Source of the DNA: Pseudomonadota bacterium
GTDB lineage: Bacteria; Pseudomonadota; Alphaproteobacteria; Acetobacterales; Acetobacteraceae
NCBI GenBank assembly: GCA_021845835.1
Contig: JAJZVE010000391.1
Coordinates: 1 to 5,267, forward strand
Direction of reading: 5' to 3'
DNA: 5,267 nucleotides
Part shown: positions 1-5,267 of the stretch, piece by piece
Layout of the letters: each line of letters starts with the position of its first letter
Position numbering within the stretch: the first letter of the stretch is position 1
Translations under genes and position numbers: made by a program
Notes under the pieces: generated by a model
The model's database searches: none
What the model saw: the letters and a program-made list of their open reading frames with translations, nothing else
Told to the model about the DNA's origin: nothing

Positions 1-706
1 CCATGCACACCGCCTGCGCCAGCGGCCCCGCCACGGCCGCCGCCTCGGGATCGAGGAAGAACCCGAGCTCGTCATACGTCCAGGTCGGATCGAGCTCGCT
101 CAGATAGAGCAGGTCGAAATCCAGCATCCCGTTCGAGTTGCAGTTGTTCTCAACGAGAAGATCGAGCATCTGGAGCAGCGGGAAGGCGTAGAGATGGTAG
201 TGATAGAACGCCTTCTCGGGCTCGGCATGCGGCCGCGCGCCGGGCGTGCCGATGTTGAGCGCATTGAAGCCCGGCAGCATGATCCCGCCCAGCACCGGCG
301 CGCAGCCGGGCAGGCGCACGATCTCCGAGATCAGCGCCGGCATCCACAGGCCGAGCGTCAGCCCCGGCGCCGGCAGCCCGTTCGACGCCGGACAGGTGCA
401 TACCGGCTGCGTCGCGGCACCGGCGGGGACATCGCTGCCGCCGATCGGCGCCATCAGCGCGCCGCCGATGCGGATCGGGAAAATGCAGTCCCAGCAGATG
501 CTGGTGATCAGCTGCGGCCCGAGAATGCTGCCATCGGGACAGCCGGGCTGGAACGGAAAGCCCGGGCCGCTGGTCACGCTGCTGCCGGGCTGCGCGCGGG
601 CTGCCGCCACGCCCAGGCTACCGGCAAACGCCACAGCCAGCAGCAGCGCCGCCAAGCCGCGCCGCACCGCCGCGCGTCGGCGGCCGGCGTCATCGTTCCG
701 CTGCAT
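1..706 (-). CDS. traU: TraU, periplasmic F-type conjugation protein, 3'-truncated by window edge
   Basis: Periplasmic, cysteine-rich protein needed in F for efficient DNA transfer and pilus assembly. The frame has no stop before the left edge; 235 residues are visible against about 330 in F TraU, so roughly the last 100 are missing. A signal peptide spans 1-38, with core LAALLLAVAFAGSLGV and likely cleavage after ARA. The diagnostic TraU motif ICWDCIFPIRIGG is at 70-82. Other recognisable parts are VCTCP (102-106), LGLWMPALISEIVRLPGC (118-135), AFYHYHLYAFPLLQMLDLL (166-184) and DPTWTYDELGFFLDPE (206-221). Cysteines are at 56, 71, 74, 103, 105, 135, 189 and 234, so correct folding should depend on periplasmic disulfide enzymes. 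The ATG at 706 lies 17 nt inside the end of trbC-traW, with GGGGCGG just upstream. The ATG at 691-693 opens a different, unrelated frame and is not used. Confidence 0.95.
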   Translation of the reverse strand, partial: MQRNDDAGRRRAAVRRGLAALLLAVAFAGSLGVAAARAQPGSSVTSGPGFPFQPGCPDGSILGPQLITSICWDCIFPIRIGGALMAPIGGSDVPAGAATQPVCTCPASNGLPAPGLTLGLWMPALISEIVRLPGCAPVLGGIMLPGFNALNIGTPGARPHAEPEKAFYHYHLYAFPLLQMLDLLVENNCNSNGMLDFDLLYLSELDPTWTYDELGFFLDPEAAAVAGPLAQAVCM

Positions 707-1928
707 CCGCCCCGCCCTGTAGCCGCGCGACATCGACCTCGGTGATCCGCAGCATCTGCCCCTGCTGCTCGACGACCGACGGCACCACCTCCAACCCCAG
801 CCGCTGCGCGAGCGCTGCCGGGAGCAAAAACACCCGCCCACCGAGACGCTGCCCCAGCGCCTCCCAGCCGTCCCAGCCGGTGTCGCGGTCCATCGAAGTT
901 GCCAGGAACACCGCGGTGCCATCCCCGGCCGCCAGCGACCGCGCCCAGCGCACCTGGCCGGCATCGCGCGCGTCGAACACCACCAGCCGATGCCGCCACG
1001 GCAGCTGCGCCAGCGGATTGAGCTTCGTGTTCGCCGGCACCATCACCGCGCCGCCCTGATCGCGCACCGGCGCCGCCGTCCACAGCGTCGGATCCACCGT
1101 CCGCACGCGATCGCGCTGCGCCGGCGGCAGATCGTCGAACGCCACATGCTGCCAGAAGCGCTGCCGCGCTGCCGCTGTCAGCTGCCCGGCATCCAGCGAC
1201 GCCGCGCGCGCCTGCATGACCTGCGCGAGATCCGGTTCGCTGATCCCGCGCGTCGGGCCGCGCGCCGCGTCGAACGGGCGATCCGCTACGGCGAGCGCGT
1301 GGCGGAATGAGGCCAGCGCATAGGATCCGCGCCAGGTGGCCCCGGTGAGCGGATCGATGATCGTGGGCACCACCGTCACCGCGAACGCCCGGAAGGACGG
1401 CGGGTCGATCTCGAAGCCCGGCCCCCCGGCGACGCTTGCGGCCAGCCCCGCCAGCCGCCTGATGCCCTGCCCCAGTTTCTCCCCCGGCAGCACGCCCTGT
1501 AGCAGCACCCGCGTATGCCCGTCCGCCGCCGCGGCGCGCAGCGCCTCAAGCAGCCCCTGCTCGCCGAGCGAGGCCGAGACCAGCAGCAGCAGCGGCCGCT
1601 GCGCCGGCGCGGTGGCTTCGCCGGCCACCTGCGGCACGCCGCCCGATGAGTCCGGTACGCCTCTGGCGAGACCTGCCCCGGCTCCGGGCAGCGCCGCTGC
1701 CGCAGCTGCCCCCTGCCCGATCGCCGCCACCTCGGGCGGCGGGGCTGCCAGAATGGCCTGAAGCTGCCGCGTAATGGCCGCCAGTTCGTCCGCGTCCCAC
1801 TCGGCGGCATGAGCCACCCCACAGGTCAGACCCGCCCCCAGCGCCACCAGAAGTGCCGCGACAGCCCGTGTCCGACGGACGCCCCGTACCCGCAATCCCC
1901 GTGCGCCGGCGCGGCTACCAGAGCACAT
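690..1928 (-). CDS. trbC/traW: TrbC-TraW fusion protein, periplasmic pilus assembly factor
   Basis: A 412-residue exported protein combining two F-type T4SS components that are separate genes in plasmid F. It has an Arg-rich n-region, a hydrophobic core AVAALLVALGAGL and a likely cleavage after AHA (residue 41). Residues 43-108 form an Ala/Pro-rich spacer. Residues 111-215 match TrbC: RPLLLLVSASLGEQGLLEAL, VLLQG, then FAVTVVPTIIDP. Residues 224-402 match TraW: GPTRGISEPDL, VDPTL (278-282), VRDQGG, NTKLNPLAQLPW, RLVVFDA, and LEVVPSVVEQQGQMLRITEV. The mature chain has no cysteine. In F, TraW and TrbC interact and both are needed for pilus assembly, so the fusion fixes a 1:1 ratio. The ATG at 1928 (14-nt overlap with the peptidase gene, GGTGGGG upstream) is chosen because it gives a clean signal peptide; extending to 2090 would add a non-homologous Arg/Cys-rich sequence. 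An internal TTG at 1895 is a less likely start. Confidence 0.93.
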   Translation of the reverse strand: MCSGSRAGARGLRVRGVRRTRAVAALLVALGAGLTCGVAHAAEWDADELAAITRQLQAILAAPPPEVAAIGQGAAAAAALPGAGAGLARGVPDSSGGVPQVAGEATAPAQRPLLLLVSASLGEQGLLEALRAAAADGHTRVLLQGVLPGEKLGQGIRRLAGLAASVAGGPGFEIDPPSFRAFAVTVVPTIIDPLTGATWRGSYALASFRHALAVADRPFDAARGPTRGISEPDLAQVMQARAASLDAGQLTAAARQRFWQHVAFDDLPPAQRDRVRTVDPTLWTAAPVRDQGGAVMVPANTKLNPLAQLPWRHRLVVFDARDAGQVRWARSLAAGDGTAVFLATSMDRDTGWDGWEALGQRLGGRVFLLPAALAQRLGLEVVPSVVEQQGQMLRITEVDVARLQGGADAAER

Positions 1929-2451
1929 GGACGCGCCCCACCACTTGCCCCAGCGGCAGGGGACCCCAGTAGCGGCTATCATAGCTGTCCGCCGTGGCGC
2001 CCATCGCCCACACCGTCCCGCGCGGCACCACGAGGTCGCGCGTGAGCGATGCCGCCGGGCGCTGCGTCCGCGCGGCCAGCAGCAGCCCATAGCCGACCAC
2101 CACGCCGTTCACCGTGGTCCACTCCGGCGTCACCATCACACGATCGCCGGGCAGCCCGACCACGATTTTGCCGATCAACTGCCCCGGCACGAACGGCGCC
2201 TGCTCGGGCTCCGCCCGGAACGCCACGATCGTGCCATGCCCGATCGTGCGATCGGCCAGATCGATCAGGGCCACATGCATGTCGGGCAGGCATCGTGCCA
2301 CCTGCGGATCCCACGACACCCGATAACGCCCCGCCGCCGTCACCACGCCCAGCCCCGTCAGCGCCGATACCAGCGCGGCCCGCCCGGCAAAGCCCACCCT
2401 CCGCCGCCAGGACACGCCACGCCACCGCGACAGCAGCCGCCCCGTCAGCAT
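1915..2451 (-). CDS. traF: S26-family conjugative signal peptidase (TraF of RP4 / TrhF type), Cys at nucleophile position
   Basis: A 178-residue inner-membrane peptidase. One membrane segment is at about 24-40, with the catalytic domain on the periplasmic side. Signal peptidase boxes are visible in order: RCLPDMHVALID (Cys54 where S26C members usually have Ser in SxPxGxY), GTIVAF (73-78), IGKIVVGLPGDRV (Lys95 as general base, GD at 102-103), and SYDSRYWG (156-163, Asp158). The protein ends GRVHVLW, usual for S26 proteins. RP4 TraF processes and cyclises the TrbC pilin and R27 TrhF acts on its pilin, so pilin maturation is the expected role. The name should not be confused with F-plasmid TraF, a thioredoxin-like protein. 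The ATG at 2451 overlaps the preceding stop by 7 nt, and the site upstream is only a weak G-rich one. The 3' end overlaps the TrbC-TraW start by 14 nt. The cysteine may be normal for this subfamily. Confidence 0.92.
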   Translation of the reverse strand: MLTGRLLSRWRGVSWRRRVGFAGRAALVSALTGLGVVTAAGRYRVSWDPQVARCLPDMHVALIDLADRTIGHGTIVAFRAEPEQAPFVPGQLIGKIVVGLPGDRVMVTPEWTTVNGVVVGYGLLLAARTQRPAASLTRDLVVPRGTVWAMGATADSYDSRYWGPLPLGQVVGRVHVLW

Positions 2452-2663
2452 CGGCCCGACCCGTAGCCCCCGTCATGGCCGGGGCCGGGCGGCCGGCCCT
2501 GCATCTCGCCACGGATCGCGCGCCGGAGGATCGCGACGATGTAGAGATCGAAATCCACGCCCGCCGCTTCCGCCTGAGCGCGCAGCGCCACCACCTCATC
2601 GAGCGTCATCGGCAGATCGACCTTGCTGCCCGGCAGCTCCTCGTCCTCCCGGATTTCGTTCAT
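2445..2663 (-). CDS. Small ribbon-helix-helix-like protein in the transfer operon
   Basis: A 72-residue acidic-to-neutral protein of unconfirmed family. Residues 14-51 fit the ribbon-helix-helix (Arc/MetJ-type) pattern: a short strand KVDLPMTL, a helix DEVVALRAQAEAAG, a turn, then a second helix from DFDLYIVAILRRAIRG. A Gly/Pro-rich tail (55-71) follows and ends in Cys72. If the fold is right it could be a DNA-binding regulator or an accessory protein; F TraY is a ribbon-helix-helix protein, but no orthology is claimed. The start is well supported: GGGAGG lies 6 nt before the ATG at 2663, and the ATG overlaps the TGA of the trbI-like gene as ATGA. Its own TGA overlaps the next start within ATGCTGA. 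It has no cysteine pair or membrane segment. It is very probably expressed, but its function is uncertain. Confidence 0.72.
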   Translation of the reverse strand: MNEIREDEELPGSKVDLPMTLDEVVALRAQAEAAGVDFDLYIVAILRRAIRGEMQGRPPGPGHDGGYGSGRC

Positions 2664-3442
2664 TTCTGACCTCCCTGCTGGAGGATCGCCCGCAGCAGCG
2701 CACCCGCTTCCGCCGCCGACATCTCCGTCCCCGCCCCGCCCGCTGCGGCGGCGGCGGGCCGCGGCGCCGCCAGCGGTGCCGTCGCCGCAACCGGCTCAGC
2801 CGGCGGGACCGGTGCGACCGCCGCACCCGGCGGGCCAACCGGCGCCTCGCCCGGCAGCTTCACCACAGTCGGCGGCGGGATCAGCAATGCATCCGGGATC
2901 GCTTCGAGCGTCGCGCGGTTGAACACCAGGTAGCCCGCCCGCCGGAACGCCGCCGCCCGCGCCTTGTAGGCGGCAAATTCCGGCGCCAGCGCCGCCGCAT
3001 CCTTGCCGCCGGCCAGTTGCTGCAGGATCGGCCGGTAGTCCACCGCCACCAGCGGCGGCCGCATCACCAGCGCATCGCGCAGCCGAACCTCGCTCCACGC
3101 CGCACCGCCGGCGCACCCGACAGCCGCCGCCAGAATCGCCGGCCACCAGCCCGCCTGCCGCTCCATCCAAGCCGTGGTCCGCTCCCACCGCACCTCGCCC
3201 GACAATTCCGGCGTTTGCGGCAGCGCAGTTGCGATGACCGGTTCACCCGTCACGCCCGCCACAGCCGAAGCCATCGCCGGCCCGTCGGTACATTCCGGCC
3301 CCGCCCCCAGTGTCGGTTCCTCGCCGGATCGGGGCAGTACGGTTGGCTCGCGCTCCCACAGCGGCGCCAAAAGCGGTTCCGCCTTGAGCGATGGTGCCGC
3401 GAACCGGCCAGGCTGCGGCTCAGGCATTGCTTGCCCGTCCAT
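2660..3442 (-). CDS. trbI: TrbI-like F-type T4SS inner-membrane protein with long low-complexity tails
   Basis: A 260-residue protein directly after traC, the place of trbI in the F plasmid order traC-trbI-traW-traU. Residues 1-95 are Pro/Glu/Ala-rich and probably disordered. One membrane segment lies at about 98-117 (WWPAILAAAVGCAGGAAW). Residues 128-190 resemble the TrbI core: a hydrophobic VAVDYRPIL strand, a helical region with EFAAYKARAAAF, then GYLVFNRATLEAIPDALLI. Residues 190-235 are Pro/Ala-rich, and the C-terminus (239-256) looks like a short amphipathic helix. F TrbI is only about 128 residues with one membrane segment and influences pilus length, so this protein is about twice that size. 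The ATG at 3442 has a GGAG six bases upstream, which supports this start; Met6 is an alternative. The assignment rests on position, topology and a weak core match rather than on any diagnostic motif. Confidence 0.72.
   Translation of the reverse strand: MDGQAMPEPQPGRFAAPSLKAEPLLAPLWEREPTVLPRSGEEPTLGAGPECTDGPAMASAVAGVTGEPVIATALPQTPELSGEVRWERTTAWMERQAGWWPAILAAAVGCAGGAAWSEVRLRDALVMRPPLVAVDYRPILQQLAGGKDAAALAPEFAAYKARAAAFRRAGYLVFNRATLEAIPDALLIPPPTVVKLPGEAPVGPPGAAVAPVPPAEPVAATAPLAAPRPAAAAAGGAGTEMSAAEAGALLRAILQQGGQK
2670..2675 (-). promoter_or_regulatory. Strong Shine-Dalgarno site for the small RHH-like gene
   Basis: GGGAGG on the minus strand, 6 nt (TCAGAA) upstream of the ATG at 2663 and within the end of the trbI-like gene. 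It is the best ribosome binding site in the window and the main reason to accept this small gene as real. Confidence 0.68.
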
Positions 3443-3445
3443 CGC

Positions 3446-5267
3446 CTACTCCGCCGCCTGTGCCGCCGTTGCCGCAGCCGTCGCCGCTCGGCCGCCCTGC
3501 TCCGCTGCCCTGCCCGCGCCCGCACCGTCGGCCAGCACCGCCTCGATCGCGTCCCGCACGCTCAGGCCCTGCGCGCGGTGGCGATCGATCGCTGCCACAT
3601 CGGCCGGCCGCGTGCTGTAAAGCAGCCGCGCAAAGGGCGAGACGATCAGCCGCCCCACGCCCTGGCCGCGGTCGGTGGCCACGAAAATCTCGCTGTACTG
3701 GCCCGGTACGGTATGCACCGTCTTGAGAACTTCGGTCGCCATGTCCGACAGCGCCAGCTGCTGGCGGCTGCGCAGACCGTCGATCACGTCGGCCTTCTGG
3801 CCGAGCAGCATCATGTTCGCGGAGTTCGCCGCCACCGCGCGGCCGGTCTCGCTGGCATAGAAATCCGCCATCGACTGGGTGATGGTGATCGCGGCCCCGT
3901 GATACTTGCGGAACCGCCGGTAGCCCGTCTCGATGAACTTGCCGATCTCGCCGTCGGTCAGCAGATCCCACGCCTCGTCGATCAGCACCAGCTTCTCGCG
4001 CTCGCGCGAACCGAGATACATCTGCTGCTGGATCGCGTAGATCAGCATCAGCAGCACGACGCGCTGCAGATAGCGCCGGCTGCGCAGGTGCTCGAGCTCC
4101 AGCACGGTGAACTGCCGGCGGAAACCGACCGTGTTCGCGCCGTGGAAATACCTGCCATAGGCACCGGCGCTGGTGAACGCATAGAGCCGCACGCCGATGT
4201 CGCGCACCCGCTCGTCCGCCGACTCGCGCAGCCGCGCGGCGATGCTGTCGATCGTCATCGCGCGGCCAAGCCCGGTCCACAGGTCGCGCATCACCCGCGA
4301 CAGCTCGGCCCGCTGCAGATCGGACAGCATCTCCGTCGGCGCCGACATCGCCGCCACCACGGCCTCGAGAATGTCCGCCTCCTCGTCGTAGTCGCTGACC
4401 AGCGGAAACGGGTTGAGGCCGATCACGTCATGCTCGCCGAAGTCGATATACTGGCCGCCCATGACGTGGCACAGCTTCTCGTACGAACGGCCGACATCGA
4501 TTACCCAGACAGTCGCACCCTTGGAGAGATACGAGACGATCAGCTCGTTGGCGAGGAAGCTCTTCCCCGACCCGGACTCGGCGGCGATGATGAGATTATA
4601 ATTGGTCGAACTGTCGAACAGGCAGACATCCATCAGCTGCCCGTTGCGGCTGATCAGCGACAGCGTCGGCGTACCGGTGCCGGTCCAGTCGGCAAACACC
4701 GGCAGCAGCCGCGCCACATGCTCGGTCGTCATGGTGCGATAGCGGCCGAGATCCACCACCGCCTTGCGGTCGGCGCAGAACGGCAGCGCGTTGACGAACA
4801 GCGGCAGGCAGATGAAGCGATCCTGCATCAGCCCGACCGCGCTCTCCGACCAGTAGGTCAGCGCATTGGCCATGTCGGCATAGGATCGCTCCAGCGCCTC
4901 CACGGCGCGCGCCTCACGCGGCTTCGTCAGCTCCGGGCTCGCCGAATAGAGGCCCAGCGTCAGGCTCATCCGCACCGGCCGATGTCCTTTGTCCACCGAC
5001 GCTCCCAGCACGTCGAGATCACGCGCGCGCTGTGCCAGCGTCGGCATCCACCGCGCGATCGGGCCGGTCGCCGCGTTCACCGTCCAGTTCCGCTTGGCCG
5101 TGAGCTTCATCCGCAGCGATTGGGCATCCGGATAGAAGACGTTCGCCGTGACGAAGAACGGCGCCCGCAGACCCCGCACTCCGGAGATCACGTCGCCGAC
5201 CAGATAGGCCGTGAGCCCGAACTGCAACGCCTCCGGCAGCGTCCTGGCGCTCAGCAGGGAGAGCCGC
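3446..5267 (-). CDS. traC: TraC, F-type T4SS assembly ATPase (VirB4 family), 5'-truncated by window edge
   Basis: Cytoplasmic, inner-membrane-associated ATPase expected to power pilus assembly and DNA transfer. The frame stays open to the right edge, where it reads RLSLLSARTLPEALQFG, so the start lies outside the window; the in-frame TTG at 5227 is not taken as a start. About 606 residues are visible. F TraC is roughly 875 residues, so about 250 N-terminal residues are missing. Walker A is ESGSGKS at 4559-4579 (visible residues 230-236, Lys235). It is followed by VWVIDVGRSYEKLC, typical of TraC. Walker B is LVLIDE at 3974-3991 (Asp430, Glu431), followed by AWDLL and the ITITQS segment seen in VirB4/TraC ATPases. 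The protein ends in an Ala/Gly-rich tail and stops with TAG, 3 nt before the trbI-like ATG. Both nucleotide-binding motifs are intact, so it looks functional. The family call is secure. Confidence 0.96.
   Translation of the reverse strand, partial: RLSLLSARTLPEALQFGLTAYLVGDVISGVRGLRAPFFVTANVFYPDAQSLRMKLTAKRNWTVNAATGPIARWMPTLAQRARDLDVLGASVDKGHRPVRMSLTLGLYSASPELTKPREARAVEALERSYADMANALTYWSESAVGLMQDRFICLPLFVNALPFCADRKAVVDLGRYRTMTTEHVARLLPVFADWTGTGTPTLSLISRNGQLMDVCLFDSSTNYNLIIAAESGSGKSFLANELIVSYLSKGATVWVIDVGRSYEKLCHVMGGQYIDFGEHDVIGLNPFPLVSDYDEEADILEAVVAAMSAPTEMLSDLQRAELSRVMRDLWTGLGRAMTIDSIAARLRESADERVRDIGVRLYAFTSAGAYGRYFHGANTVGFRRQFTVLELEHLRSRRYLQRVVLLMLIYAIQQQMYLGSREREKLVLIDEAWDLLTDGEIGKFIETGYRRFRKYHGAAITITQSMADFYASETGRAVAANSANMMLLGQKADVIDGLRSRQQLALSDMATEVLKTVHTVPGQYSEIFVATDRGQGVGRLIVSPFARLLYSTRPADVAAIDRHRAQGLSVRDAIEAVLADGAGAGRAAEQGGRAATAAATAAQAAE
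3449..3452 (-). promoter_or_regulatory. Shine-Dalgarno site for the trbI-like gene
   Basis: GGAG on the minus strand, separated by TAGGCG (6 nt) from the ATG at 3442. It lies inside the last codons of traC, and the traC TAG falls between it and the start, which suggests reinitiation or coupling with traC. Confidence 0.6.

Noticed and set aside
194..745. Plus-strand frames opposite traU (183 and 158 residues)
   Set aside because: They are antisense to the conserved TraU motifs and their composition (Arg/Ala/Gln or Pro/Gly-rich) reflects the complementary strand only.
574..1083. 169-residue minus-strand open frame overlapping the trbC-traW / traU junction
   Set aside because: It is out of frame with both genes and is Gly/Arg/Ala-rich low-complexity sequence. 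Its ATG at 691-693 would replace TraU's signal peptide, whereas the ATG at 706 gives a clean TraU.
1836..1928. Possible twin-arginine export signal in the TrbC-TraW leader (VRRTRAV)
   Set aside because: The residues after the arginine pair do not fit the Tat consensus, and the leader reads as an ordinary Sec signal peptide with an Arg-rich n-region.
1929..2090. 54-residue N-terminal extension of trbC-traW
   Set aside because: The added sequence is Arg/Trp/Cys-rich, lies antiphase inside the peptidase gene's conserved C-terminal boxes, and would bury the signal peptide. The ATG at 1928 is better.
1927..2669. Two long plus-strand open frames (His/Arg/Pro-rich, 179 and 206 residues) opposite the peptidase and small gene
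   Set aside because: Antisense frames open by chance in very G+C-rich coding DNA. They have biased composition, no recognisable domain, and sit opposite well-supported genes.
2700..2880. GCC/GGC-rich tract resembling a repeat array or hairpin region
   Set aside because: It encodes the Pro/Ala-rich tail of the TrbI-like protein. I see no regular repeat unit or spacer, and G+C-rich codons explain it.
3420..4280. 286-residue minus-strand frame inside traC
   Set aside because: It is a shifted frame of traC with an Arg-rich composition and no motifs. TraC's Walker B and ITITQS segments occupy the same bases in the true frame.

Overview
This window is a G+C-rich, fully coding stretch of an F-type conjugative type IV secretion (T4SS) operon. 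All genes are on the minus strand, so they are transcribed from right to left. The G+C-biased codon use, the Ala/Arg/Pro-rich proteins and the gene set suggest an alphaproteobacterium, most likely a sphingomonad plasmid or integrated conjugative island. The host assignment is an inference from composition and family resemblance; nothing in the window proves it.

In order of transcription the genes are: (1) the C-terminal two thirds of the TraC/VirB4 assembly ATPase (3446-5267, 5' end outside the window); (2) a TrbI-like single-pass membrane protein with unusually long low-complexity tails (2660-3442); (3) a 72-residue protein that looks like a ribbon-helix-helix DNA-binding protein (2445-2663); (4) an S26-family TraF/TrhF-type signal peptidase with a cysteine where the nucleophilic serine is expected (1915-2451); (5) a periplasmic protein that joins TrbC and TraW in one chain (690-1928); (6) the N-terminal part of cysteine-rich TraU (1-706, 3' end outside the window).

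The genes are packed with no room for internal promoters. Junctions are a 3-nt gap, then overlaps of 4, 7, 14 and 17 nt, which suggests one polycistronic message with translational coupling. TraC would supply energy at the inner membrane. TrbI, the TrbC-TraW fusion and TraU are expected to build or regulate the pilus and periplasmic channel. The S26 peptidase is expected to mature, and perhaps cyclise, the pilin.

I see no RNA gene, insertion sequence, CRISPR array, convincing terminator, attachment site or origin, and no gene-free stretch. No wholly new system is evident. The points most worth checking are the TrbC-TraW fusion and its two cysteine-free thioredoxin-like halves, the Cys-for-Ser signal peptidase, and the small putative DNA-binding protein embedded in the secretion operon.
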